Virus record (IMG/VR): IMGVR_UViG_3300044899_000013 | Coordinates: 1 to 36,647 of that record | Origin: a virus | DNA: 36,647 nucleotides | Strand: one strand, 5' to 3' | Shown: piece after piece, positions 29,996 to 36,647 of the stretch | Position numbering within the stretch: the stretch's first letter is position 1 | How the letters are laid out: every line of letters starts with the position of its first letter | Made by a program: the position numbers and the translations under genes | Notes under the pieces: generated by a model | Databases searched by the model: none | The model's input: the letters and a program-made list of their open reading frames with translations, nothing else | Told to the model about the DNA's origin: nothing

Positions 29996-30883
29996 TCAGT
30001 GCTTCAGTGCGTCGACCAGAACCGACCAGTACGTGGAGTTGCCGAGGGTGTCCGGGTAGGCGGTGAACGACACGGGGTAGGAGATCTCGGACCCGGGGGC
30101 CGCTGTCCAGCCCTGTACCGTGGTCGCCGCCAACGATGGGCAGTAACCGCGGATGTGGTTCAGGCCATCGACGATGTCGAAGATCCCCGCGTACCGGGGA
30201 AGGTTCGCTGGGCCCTCCGTGAACTGCATCAGGCCACTGGTGTCCGCGACAACACCGCCCAGAGGGAGCCGGTTGGCGATCGCCAAGCTCACCGGGTTGG
30301 TCTCCAGGAACGTCACGTCGAACGTGGTGGCCTTCTGCGAGATCAGGGTCCGCACCGGGCTCGTGGTCCCGTAGGCGAACAGCTGCTTGGACTGCTCGTT
30401 GATCTTCTTCGCCAGACCGGCGTCCGAGCACCATCCGCCGTCAAGGAACCCTGCAGGGATGATCGCGGTCGCAACGTTCGTGGCCTGCACACCCGGGGTG
30501 GTGACGGCGATCGCCACCGCGGGGGTGGTGCCGCCGGTCAGCAGCGCCGCACTGGCGGTCAAGGGGACCTGGACGATGTCCGCGGCGAACGTCGCGGTGT
30601 ACGGGCTCGTGGCGCCAGTGACGGTGACCTTGCCTGCACCCACGGTGGACAGTGCCACCAGGGCGGCAGTGACAACCGCGGCAGCAGCGTTGTACGCGAT
30701 GCCCGTCGTGGTCGCACCGTTGTAGGTCAGGGAGAATGTGCCACCTGTGGGCACACCACTGACCGTGACTGTCTGGATGCCGGCGGTGCCGGCCGCAGCG
30801 ACGGGGCCACCGGTGTACTCGGGGGCGAACCAGGAGAGGCTTTTGCCACCCACACCAGCGAGAATGTTTCTGTTATCGGTCAT
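29996..30883 (-). CDS. Major tail protein with inserted beta module
   Basis: The 295-residue tail-tube protein lies directly before the chaperone. The core is split: residues 1-34 and about 133-295 form the tube domain (FDVTFLETNPVSLAIANRLP, SYPVSFTAYPDTLGN). Residues about 35-132 are an extra Ig/big-domain-like module with GTFSLTYNGATTTGIAYNA and VGAGKVTVTG, which also appears in the connector at 31997. Such insertions decorate the tube surface and may bind carbohydrate. No clear ribosome site is present, but AAAGG lies upstream. Confidence 0.82.
   Translation of the reverse strand: MTDNRNILAGVGGKSLSWFAPEYTGGPVAAAGTAGIQTVTVSGVPTGGTFSLTYNGATTTGIAYNAAAAVVTAALVALSTVGAGKVTVTGATSPYTATFAADIVQVPLTASAALLTGGTTPAVAIAVTTPGVQATNVATAIIPAGFLDGGWCSDAGLAKKINEQSKQLFAYGTTSPVRTLISQKATTFDVTFLETNPVSLAIANRLPLGGVVADTSGLMQFTEGPANLPRYAGIFDIVDGLNHIRGYCPSLAATTVQGWTAAPGSEISYPVSFTAYPDTLGNSTYWSVLVDALKH
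30488..30781 (-). repeat. Ig-like inserted module in major tail protein
   Basis: Codons 35-132 of the tail gene. It shares the pattern GTF...AYNA...V..AL..VGAGKVTVTG...LTGGTTP with codons 117-208 of the connector gene (32087-32362). I infer shared origin of the two modules. Confidence 0.65.
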
Positions 30884-30916
30884 GGCTGAACCAAACCTTT
30901 CGGGGATACGGCGAAA

Positions 30917-30936
30917 CCCCCGACAATCGGCGGGGG
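30917..30936 (-). terminator. Hairpin before the major tail protein gene
   Basis: CCCCCG (30917-30922) pairs with CGGGGG (30931-30936) around an 8-base loop. In the minus-strand RNA the hairpin is followed by a short UUU, so it may be a weak terminator. It separates the head-tail joining genes from the highly expressed tail tube gene. Confidence 0.45.
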
Positions 30937-30964
30937 CTGGTGGGGCTGGTCCGGGGGTGGAGTG

Positions 30965-31351
30965 TTACGGGTGGTCGCTGACAACCACTTGGTACGTCGC
31001 GACAAAACGCCGCAGGTTCGTGTCGTCGTAAGGAACCCAGTGCGGGGCACTGATGGTCTTGGTCCTCGTGACCACGCCCCCGCCCAAGGTTTGGCCGGGG
31101 AGTTGGTAGCGGATCGCGGCCTGCGCAGCCAGGGCGAGGGTGCGGGCAAGGATCCGGTTCGTGTGGAAGACCTCCACGTCGACCGTTGCCTCATCGATGG
31201 ACACGGTCGGGTCCGCGCCACCGATACGGTCCACGCTGATGACTGGCAGGGTGGTGGACAGGTTCGCTGGGGTCTCAGTGACCGAGCGCACAGCCATGGT
31301 GTTCCCGAGCCACACGGCCAGGGCCTGCTCAACGTCCGGGTAGGTGCCCAT
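30965..31351 (-). CDS. Tail terminator-like protein, 128 aa
   Basis: A 128-residue protein, last of the head-tail joining set and directly before the major tail protein, where siphoviruses encode the tail terminator that ends tube growth. It begins MGTYPDVEQALAVWLGNTMA, a helix typical of these proteins, and continues with alternating strands (VDVEVFHTNRILARTLALAA). One-base overlap with the upstream stop. Another frame over the same DNA (30880-31332) is arginine/proline-rich and rejected. Confidence 0.75.
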   Translation of the reverse strand: MGTYPDVEQALAVWLGNTMAVRSVTETPANLSTTLPVISVDRIGGADPTVSIDEATVDVEVFHTNRILARTLALAAQAAIRYQLPGQTLGGGVVTRTKTISAPHWVPYDDTNLRRFVATYQVVVSDHP

Positions 31352-31671
31352 CAGTCGCGCGCCGCGTCAATGGCGTGCCCGAGGGTGCGGTGCTTGGGGG
31401 TGTCGCCGGTCCCGTACTCCACGTACACGGCGTGCGGTGAGTCGTTGACCACGGCGGCCTCAGCGCGGTCATGGTGCACACCGCGATGCTTGCCGTGCTC
31501 GAGGTGGAAGCTGTCCTTGTAGTGGGCCAGGTCCCGGTCTTTCGCGTCGAAGGGCGCGGACGCTACTGCGGCAGCCATCAGCAGCTCCGCGCGGCGCACC
31601 ATCTCGGCCTCGACCTCGGCACTGTTCAGTAGCTCACCGATGCCGTGGTAGTCCGCGCTGAACCGGCCCAT
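31351..31671 (-). CDS. Neck/tail-completion protein, HK97 gp10-like
   Basis: The 106-residue protein has helix-rich N-terminal half (NSAEVEAEMVRRAELLMAAA), an APFDAKDRDLAHYKDSFHLE segment and VVNDSPHAVYVEYGTGDTPK near the end. The VYVEYGT motif is characteristic of HK97 gp10-type tail-completion proteins. Gene order (between stopper and terminator) agrees. Confidence 0.82.
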   Translation of the reverse strand: MGRFSADYHGIGELLNSAEVEAEMVRRAELLMAAAVASAPFDAKDRDLAHYKDSFHLEHGKHRGVHHDRAEAAVVNDSPHAVYVEYGTGDTPKHRTLGHAIDAARD

Positions 31672-32000
31672 CAGCCGGTCACCAGCTTCAGGTGAACCTC
31701 AACACCGGGGCTCCACCCGGTGAACGGTGACACCCACGCGTTCGCCTTGCCGTCCACCTCGTAGGTGTCGCCACGGACAATCAGCCGATCAGTGGGTTTC
31801 AGCACGGACCCTGCGGGCAGGTAGACGGTCGGCTTCACCGTCAACACGTCCTGTCCCTGCACGGCCTCAAGGCTCGTGCCCGGGTTGAACACGCAGCCCG
31901 CCAGGAATGTCGGGGTGTCCGTGAACACGTCGTTGCCGTCGCCGTCCTCACCCGTCACGGCCCTATCAAGGACCGTCACCGGCTCACCGAACAGGATCAC
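31671..32000 (-). CDS. Head-tail stopper-like protein, 109 aa
   Basis: The start is the GTG at 32000, which overlaps the connector stop (GTGA at 31997-32000); the longer open frame would run into that gene. The product begins V/M-ILFGEPVTVLDRAVTGED and is a small beta-barrel with LKPTDRLIVRGDTYEVDGKA and a WSPFTGW-like segment, as in the SPP1 gp16/stopper group. It closes the connector after DNA packaging. Confidence 0.75.
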   Translation of the reverse strand: MILFGEPVTVLDRAVTGEDGDGNDVFTDTPTFLAGCVFNPGTSLEAVQGQDVLTVKPTVYLPAGSVLKPTDRLIVRGDTYEVDGKANAWVSPFTGWSPGVEVHLKLVTG

Positions 32001-32710
32001 AGCCCGCCGCCGTAGATCTGCTGACCCAGGAGGTGCCCGCTGCGGTAGTAGTCGTAATCCCACGACGGCAGACCCTGCCCCGGGGCCAGGACACCCTTGG
32101 CGACAACGGCCGTGGTGGCGGTGCCCGTCAACGCGGCGGTGTCCACAGTGATCGTGGGAAGGGGCGTGGTCGCCAGGAGCCCACCAAAGGTCAGCAGGTA
32201 GGTGCCGGTGACGGCGATGTTCCCGGCGCCGATCACACCCAAGGCTTCCATCGCGGCCTGCACAACCCCGGCCGGCGCGTTGAACGCGATTGGTGCGGTC
32301 GAGGCGCCAGCGAAGACGACCCGGAACGTGCCCGCGGTGGCGGTCACCGTCAGGGACATGACCGCGGACACACCAGTGGGCAGGATGTCGACGGAGAACG
32401 CCCCACCACGGCCCGAGAGCCGCCGCAGGGTGGCTTTGTTCGCCCTCGACAGGTACAGGCCCCCAAAGCCCGAGCTGTGGCTGACACTGAACGGCCCAAC
32501 ACTCTCAGCGGTCACATTCTGCGGGTTCGGGAACGCCCGCGCCGCCACATCAAGAACCGTGCCCTTCGCCGTGTCAGGCAGGGGCGTGGCGATGGTCTCG
32601 CACAAGTCCTGCGCGAGTTGGAGGATCAGCGTCGCCCGGACTGTGTCGATGCCTGGGGTGCCCAGGTACGTGTCGAGCTCACCAGCCAAAGCGATCGGTG
32701 CTGTGCTCAT
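31997..32710 (-). CDS. Head-tail connector with inserted Ig-like module
   Basis: The 237-residue protein is the adaptor placed after the capsid genes. Its helical N-terminal part (ATLILQLAQDLCETIATPLP) resembles gp6/gp15-type connectors. Residues about 117-208 are an added module with AGTFRVVFAGASTAPIAFNA and VIGAGNIAVTGT, the same type as in the major tail protein. The C-terminal GLPSWDYDYYRSGHLLGQQI returns to connector-like sequence. A GGAGG site precedes the ATG. A large insertion in a connector is unusual. Confidence 0.75.
   Translation of the reverse strand: MSTAPIALAGELDTYLGTPGIDTVRATLILQLAQDLCETIATPLPDTAKGTVLDVAARAFPNPQNVTAESVGPFSVSHSSGFGGLYLSRANKATLRRLSGRGGAFSVDILPTGVSAVMSLTVTATAGTFRVVFAGASTAPIAFNAPAGVVQAAMEALGVIGAGNIAVTGTYLLTFGGLLATTPLPTITVDTAALTGTATTAVVAKGVLAPGQGLPSWDYDYYRSGHLLGQQIYGGGL
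32087..32362 (-). repeat. Ig-like inserted module in head-tail connector
   Basis: Codons 117-208 of the connector gene, resembling the module at 30488-30781 in the major tail gene. See the shared motifs GTF.V.F.G, IA(F/Y)NA and GAG(N/K)(I/V).VTG. Confidence 0.65.
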
Positions 32711-32742
32711 GCTGTCCTCCCTTCGGTGCAGGACTGGGGCGG

Positions 32743-32967
32743 TCAGGGCTTCGCGGGGGCCTTCGACGCGGGCTCAGTCTTGGCCTCGACGATGCCGAAC
32801 CCTTCCGTGGCGCGGACAATCTCAGCGACCTTCGCGTCATCGGTGCCGAACCCGTACACGGCGAGGCCGTCAACGGTGTCACCGCCCCGCACACGCTCGA
32901 AGTCGGCGACGACCTTCTCGCCGGACATGATCGCCACGCCGTGGGTGGCTTTGAAGTTGAACTTCAT
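32743..32967 (-). CDS. Small head-region protein, 74 aa
   Basis: ATG start at 32967 (MKFNFKATHGVAIMSGEKVV); a GTG at 32979 would overlap the previous stop and give four more residues, but its ribosome site would be too close. The product is a small alpha/beta protein ending in a Lys/Ala/Pro tail (AKTEPASKAPAKP). It lies between decoration-like and connector genes. No family recognised; similar short proteins occur there in actinophages. Confidence 0.65.
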   Translation of the reverse strand: MKFNFKATHGVAIMSGEKVVADFERVRGGDTVDGLAVYGFGTDDAKVAEIVRATEGFGIVEAKTEPASKAPAKP

Positions 32968-32975
32968 GGGGGTGC

Positions 32976-33359
32976 TCACTCTCCGTAAAGGGCCAGGGTG
33001 AAGCTGGGCGTGGTCCCGGTGACAACCCACGACACCCGGTAGTACGCGGGCGCGGTCCCGGTCGCCAGGCGCACCGGGCAGGGGGATGAGATGACGGTGC
33101 GGGCCACCGTCGACAACGCAGCCGAGGACACGCCCGCAGACCATGACGACGGCGGGTATGTGGACGTGTCCGGGCTCGTCGCCCACTGCACCGTGAACAC
33201 CACGGTCGGGGCGGTGCCAGACACGGCGCTGATAGCGGCGATGACGTCGAACCCGGTGGGGTCCACGTCATCCTCAGGGGACAAGGGGCCGGTCGAGCCG
33301 GTCGCTGTGATGACCGAACCCGCGGGGCGGATCGTCTGGTAAAGGTCCGTGTCAGCCAC
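32976..33359 (-). CDS. Head-associated protein (decoration-like), 127 aa
   Basis: A 127-residue beta-rich protein directly downstream of the major capsid gene, with GTG start and AAGGAG eight bases before it. It is rich in Thr, Ser, Ala and Val (VVFTVQWATSPDTSTYPPSS, YYRVSWVVTGTTPSFTLALY), like capsid decoration proteins or fibre-like spikes. Its position after the MCP terminator and its composition suggest a head surface protein, but this is not proved. Confidence 0.62.
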   Translation of the reverse strand: MADTDLYQTIRPAGSVITATGSTGPLSPEDDVDPTGFDVIAAISAVSGTAPTVVFTVQWATSPDTSTYPPSSWSAGVSSAALSTVARTVISSPCPVRLATGTAPAYYRVSWVVTGTTPSFTLALYGE

Positions 33360-33397
33360 GGGTCAACTCCTTAGGCGGTAGGTAACAGGGGGAGCCG

Positions 33398-33432
33398 GAC
33401 GTTAGGGGCGCCGTGTTGACGCCCCTAACGTC
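33398..33432 (-). terminator. Strong hairpin directly after the major capsid gene
   Basis: Arms 33398-33410 and 33420-33432 pair perfectly over 13 bp with a 9-base loop, starting eight bases past the capsid stop codon. No U-tract follows. It probably stabilises the capsid message or ends most transcripts so that capsid protein is made in excess over later gene products. Confidence 0.75.
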
Positions 33433-33439
33433 ATGCGAC

Positions 33440-34390
33440 TCAGGTCAGGCCGGTGAGCTGCCCGTGGAACGTCTCCGGGCCGTACTCCAGACCGATCTCG
33501 CCGTACATCTGGAACTTCCTCGCTGAACCCACCCGGGCCAGCTCCTCCACGAACAGGAGGCCCTTGCCGGGGATCTCCAGGAACACCGGGGCGCACACGG
33601 ACAGGTCCACGATCGCCAGGCCCGTGGCGGGCATCCAACGGTTGACCATGACCCCGAACGTCCCGAAGTCCGTGACCAGGGTGTCGATGTTGATGCCACC
33701 AACGTTGCGCGTCATGGTCGGCTGGTTCAGCACCGACGTCGAGTACAGGTTGCTCAACTTGACCTTCTGGTCCGGGCCAACCATGAACACCGTGCTCGCG
33801 GTGGGCAGCTTCGCGCCGGCGGTGAAGCACTTGATGAGCAGCGCGTCCACAGCGGCCTTCGTCAGCGGGCCAGCGACCGCGGTCACGTTGGTCGTGATCG
33901 CCGCCAGGATGCCCCGCGTCTTGCGACCCGTGAGGTTGTCCGCGGGCTTCGCGTACGTGCCCGAGATGAACGACTGCTCGACGTCAACAGCCATCGACTC
34001 AAGCTCAGCCTGGGTCTGCACCTGCAGCTCGTCCAGGAGCAGGTCGTCGGGCTGGGCCGCGATGTTCGCACCAGCGAAGTTGCCCTTCGCCGCCAGGCGG
34101 CTGTAGGACACCTCGATCGCGCTGTGATGGATCTCGACCACGTTGGTCACGTTCGACCGGGACCGCTCAGTGCCGTTCGGGGCGTTCGCGCCCTCCAGGC
34201 CCACGTTGCCAGCGGTGCTGACGCGGCGGTCGATGGTCTGCCACTCGAACTGGGTTGCGGTGGTCTTCTTCGCCCCCACGAGGCCGCCAATGGCGGACAG
34301 GAACGGGGTCTCGGTCGGTGTCACGGTGAAGAGTTCACCGTGGTAGTTCGGCAGGGTGAAAATCGTGCCCTGCCCGGAAACAGCAGCCAT
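33440..34390 (-). CDS. Major capsid protein (SU10/DUF5309-like)
   Basis: Start at 34390 (MAAVSGQG) because GGAG lies six bases upstream; the ATG at 34402 is less well placed. 316 residues. It opens with TLPNYHGELFTVTPTETPFL then ATQFEWQTIDRR, features I associate with the SU10-type (DUF5309) HK97-fold capsid family. Further parts include a long helix (LLLDELQVQTQAELESMAVD) and a beta-rich end (FGVMVNRWMPATGLAIVDLS). It is preceded by a scaffold gene and followed by a strong hairpin, as expected for the most abundant virion protein. Confidence 0.85.
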   Translation of the reverse strand: MAAVSGQGTIFTLPNYHGELFTVTPTETPFLSAIGGLVGAKKTTATQFEWQTIDRRVSTAGNVGLEGANAPNGTERSRSNVTNVVEIHHSAIEVSYSRLAAKGNFAGANIAAQPDDLLLDELQVQTQAELESMAVDVEQSFISGTYAKPADNLTGRKTRGILAAITTNVTAVAGPLTKAAVDALLIKCFTAGAKLPTASTVFMVGPDQKVKLSNLYSTSVLNQPTMTRNVGGINIDTLVTDFGTFGVMVNRWMPATGLAIVDLSVCAPVFLEIPGKGLLFVEELARVGSARKFQMYGEIGLEYGPETFHGQLTGLT

Positions 34391-34437
34391 CTCAGGCTCC
34401 AATCTGGGTTGTTACCGAGCAGGCCGGCGGCCTGGCT

Positions 34438-35124
34438 TCAGCTAGTTGCGTTCTTGAGAGTCATCGCGGACTTGAGCCGGATGGCGGTCCTCGTGTCGCC
34501 CGCCGCAACAGCGGCAGCGATCTGCTCATTCATGCCAAGCGGCGCGGACGCCGAACGGCCCTGAGCAGGGTTGGGTTTCATCGGCGCCTGGCCGCTGATC
34601 TTCCCCAGGTGTGGCTTGCGGGCCAGAAGGTCCGTGAGGTCCGTGGTGATCGCCGCCACATCCACGTCGCCCTCACCGTCGGCGTACTTCGCCAAGTCAA
34701 GGAACGCGGACGCGTCGGAGGGGTCAGCGAACGTGGCAGCAGCCAACGCCCGCACCTCCGCGCCGACAGCCCGGGACAGGAGCTTCCCTGCCCGCTTCTC
34801 AGCCTTCGTGGCGGCCTCGCTGGCGCGGTCCTCCGCGGACTTCGACGCCTCAGCGAGCCGGTCATACTCGGCGGCTTTCGGCTCCGCGTCACGCAGTTTC
34901 CCCCGGTAGGACGCGGCCTCACTACGGGCCTTGGTGACCTCACCAAGGATCGCCGCACGGGCCGTGTCGTCCAGGGATGCGAGCAGGTCCTCCAGGGACT
35001 TCTTCGGCTCAGCAGGCTTCGGCGGGGCCGGTGTCGGGGCGGCTTCCGGTTCCGCGGCAGGCGGGACCTCAGCGGCAGGGGCGGGCGCTTCGGGGGTGGG
35101 GGTGGTCGGCTCGGTTTCGGGCAT
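34438..35124 (-). CDS. Capsid scaffolding protein
   Basis: The 228-residue protein has an acidic proline/alanine-rich N-terminus (about 1-45), a long coiled-coil helix (about 45-120: ARSEAASYRGKLRDAEPKAA) and a basic helical C-terminus (AIRLKSAMTLKNATS). This is the usual form of scaffolds (gp20/DUF4355 type) that guide procapsid assembly and are then lost. It lies directly before the capsid gene. A GGAGGA site precedes the ATG. Confidence 0.82.
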   Translation of the reverse strand: MPETEPTTPTPEAPAPAAEVPPAAEPEAAPTPAPPKPAEPKKSLEDLLASLDDTARAAILGEVTKARSEAASYRGKLRDAEPKAAEYDRLAEASKSAEDRASEAATKAEKRAGKLLSRAVGAEVRALAAATFADPSDASAFLDLAKYADGEGDVDVAAITTDLTDLLARKPHLGKISGQAPMKPNPAQGRSASAPLGMNEQIAAAVAAGDTRTAIRLKSAMTLKNATS

Positions 35125-35156
35125 GGTTGGTGTCCTCCAGGGACGGGATGGTGGTC

Positions 35157-35177
35157 AAAACCCCGGGCCAGCCGGGG
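35157..35177 (-). terminator. Intrinsic terminator between MuF-like and scaffold genes
   Basis: CCCCGG (35161-35166) pairs with CCGGGG (35172-35177) around a 5-base loop, and the minus-strand RNA continues with four U (35157-35160). It lies three bases past the MuF-like stop and 37 bases before the scaffold start, so it would reduce read-through between the packaging and capsid genes. Confidence 0.6.
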
Positions 35178-35179
35178 GG

Positions 35180-36115
35180 TTACTTGTTGCGGATCTGCTT
35201 GCGCAGGTCAGCGATCTTCCGCGCGATCTCGGCGCGGATGCTGGGGGATGTCGCGCTCTTCATCAGGGCTTCGAGGTTCTTCAGCTTGGATGCGTCCTGG
35301 TGGCTCATCGGGGTGTCACCGAGCTGGGGGCTCTTGCTCTTGCTGCCCTTGTTCGCAGAGCCGCTGACCTCACGGCCCTCCATGGCCTGCCGGAACGCGT
35401 TACGGGCATCGTTCCCGTGGCGGCCCTTCGTGGAGTCCTCCCACAGGGCCTGCATCTCACGCATGTGCGCCGACGGCTCATGGGCGGTGAACACAGGCTC
35501 CGCGTGGCACTGGCACAGGCCCCCGCTGCGCCCGTTGGGGGTGTGCGCCCTGAAGTTAGCTGTCTGCTTCGAGGTGTAAAGCATCCCCGCGCCGGCCCTC
35601 AGCGCCAGCATCACGCAGAACGAGCACGCGCCCGGGGAAGTGACCCGAGCCCAACCCTTCGCGTACTTGTCCTCCCGCACCGCGGCGATGATCGTGTCCC
35701 GGCCCTGGTCTAGGACCAAGTTCGACACGGCGCCCTCGAGCCGCTGCAAAGCAACACTCTCAACCTCAGGGGAGATCGGCCCATACAAGTCCGTGGTCGC
35801 CCACTGAACCGCAGACTCGATCACCGCATCCGGTTGCGTAGGAGCGATCCTCAGCACCGGGCGCCCAGGGACCCCCGCAGCCAAACGCTCCGACGCGTAG
35901 TAATCCAGGGCAGCAGCAGCCGAAGCCTGCCCGTAGCGGGCCACGATCGCCTGGACCGCCGCCAGGAACCGGGGCATCGACGCCGCCAGGCTGTGCAGAT
36001 CCAGTAGGGGCCACGCCTCACGCAGCAACGCCGGGATCAGTGAGACAAGAGCGGACTGCCCCACCTGATGCTCATCCGAGGCCCGTGGTGGCGCCTCAAC
36101 CGTTGCCGGGGACAC
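35180..36115 (-). CDS. MuF-like minor head/capsid maturation protein
   Basis: The 311-residue protein follows the portal gene with a 20-base overlap (GTG start at 36115). Helical N-terminal two-thirds, then a conserved zinc-finger-like segment with CSFCVMLALRAGAGMLYT and GGLCQCHAEPVF, the signature of the actinophage minor capsid/MuF-like family (VG15 group). The lysine-rich helical C-terminus has NKGSKSKSPQ and ARKIADLRKQIRNK. Such proteins sit inside the procapsid and in some phages act as the maturation protease; no protease catalytic motif is visible here. Confidence 0.8.
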   Translation of the reverse strand: MSPATVEAPPRASDEHQVGQSALVSLIPALLREAWPLLDLHSLAASMPRFLAAVQAIVARYGQASAAAALDYYASERLAAGVPGRPVLRIAPTQPDAVIESAVQWATTDLYGPISPEVESVALQRLEGAVSNLVLDQGRDTIIAAVREDKYAKGWARVTSPGACSFCVMLALRAGAGMLYTSKQTANFRAHTPNGRSGGLCQCHAEPVFTAHEPSAHMREMQALWEDSTKGRHGNDARNAFRQAMEGREVSGSANKGSKSKSPQLGDTPMSHQDASKLKNLEALMKSATSPSIRAEIARKIADLRKQIRNK

Positions 36116-36647
36116 CGACCGGGACCTTCTTCGGCATCAACGCAGGCGACGGACCCACCACGGCGGGGCTTGGGGTGGTCATCTGCGTCTGGTCTGCGGT
36201 CACCGACTTCGCCGTCCGCAACGCCTTCGCCTCCATGCTGTGCGCGATCTGCTGCAACATCGACGCACCCTGATCGACCTTCCGGTCCTGCTCCAGACGG
36301 GCACGCTCCACAGCCGAATACCCCAACCGCTTCAACGTCACATCGCTCGTGGCCGGGATCGCACCCGACGCGATCTGCTTCGTGATCGCATCCGAAGTAC
36401 CCGCCAAGGTCTGTGGGGCAGGGTCACGCCAATCCGTCTCAATCCGGGACGCACCATCCGGCAACGACCCATCACGGATCAGCAACGCCACCCGCATCGT
36501 CTCCTCATGGGCCTCACCAAAGTTGATGTGAGTCCGACGAGCCCGCGCGATGACCTCCTCGTAGCCCGCCCGGATCGCGTCCGCTGACGCCGGGTTCCCA
36601 TCCGGGTGGATCCCCAAGAAATGCGGCGGCAACCCCATGTGGCCGGC
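36096..36647 (-). CDS. Portal protein, C-terminal part (gene continues beyond window)
   Basis: The last 183 codons of a gene whose start lies past the window end. The segment GLPPHFLGIHPDGNPASADA then IRAGYEEVIARARRTHINFG matches the C-terminal third of SPP1 gp6-type portals. The end is a low-complexity tail (TPSPAVVGPSPALMPKKVPV). The portal forms the dodecameric DNA gate of the head. The neighbouring terminase would be expected upstream on the minus strand, beyond 36647. Confidence 0.85.
   Translation of the reverse strand, partial: AGHMGLPPHFLGIHPDGNPASADAIRAGYEEVIARARRTHINFGEAHEETMRVALLIRDGSLPDGASRIETDWRDPAPQTLAGTSDAITKQIASGAIPATSDVTLKRLGYSAVERARLEQDRKVDQGASMLQQIAHSMEAKALRTAKSVTADQTQMTTPSPAVVGPSPALMPKKVPVGVPGNG

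Noticed and set aside
29498-30889. 463-codon plus-strand frame opposite tail chaperone and major tail genes
   Set aside because: It spans several independent minus-strand genes and intergenic DNA, and its product is low-complexity. An antisense shadow.
1-36647. Relaxase, integrase, large terminase, replication initiator, tRNA or CRISPR array
   Set aside because: I looked for relaxase histidine triads, tyrosine/serine recombinase motifs, terminase Walker/nuclease motifs, cloverleaf-type tRNA sequence and regularly spaced repeats. None could be supported inside the window; several may be present outside it.

Overview
The window is dense, high-GC DNA with many GTG starts and genes joined by ATGA, GTGA or TGATG overlaps. 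This fits an actinobacterial mobile element. No host-chromosome gene, rRNA, tRNA or CRISPR array was found. Two gene sets share the window: a late region of a long-tailed (siphovirus-type) phage, and an operon resembling the type IV secretion (T4SS) conjugation loci of actinobacterial plasmids and integrative elements.

Layout. (1) Positions 2-11180, plus strand: one tightly packed operon. It opens with eight small unrecognised genes (2-1968). The secretion-like core follows: a membrane-anchored wall hydrolase (1972), a small two-helix VirB2-like membrane protein (3022), a VirB3/PrgI-sized membrane protein (3317), a VirB4-type ATPase (3661), a large VirB6/TrbL-like membrane protein (6826), a VirB8-like bitopic protein (8879) and an FtsK/TraB-like DNA translocase (9618). 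Small phage-style accessory genes (6189, 6590, 8532, 9433) sit between the core genes. (2) 11181-11428: a convergent intergenic region with a strong hairpin. (3) 14276-11429, minus strand: a small HTH-like protein, an HNH-DEAD/DEAH helicase fusion and an unknown protein. An excisionase-type HTH gene (14376, plus strand) is transcribed away from them, and a perfect 17-bp palindrome lies between. (4) 36647-15016, minus strand: the phage late operon in classic order. It runs portal C-terminus, MuF-like head protein, scaffold, major capsid, head-tail connectors, major tail protein, tail assembly chaperone with a -1 frameshift, tape measure, distal tail and hub proteins, several tail/adhesin proteins (glycine-rich, LamG-like plus GH16, collagen-like plus GDPD), endolysin and holin-like protein.

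How it may work together. The late region should build and release a siphovirus particle whose tail tip carries enzymes against glycans and glycerophosphodiester or teichoic-acid-like polymers. The plus operon has the parts expected of an envelope-spanning DNA- or protein-transfer machine. Having both on one molecule suggests a phage-plasmid or a phage that acquired a conjugation-like module. No relaxase, integrase, terminase or replication gene lies inside the window; both ends cut through genes, so these may lie outside. Assembly chimerism cannot be excluded from sequence alone, but phage-type small genes fused into the T4SS operon by 4-base overlaps argue against it.
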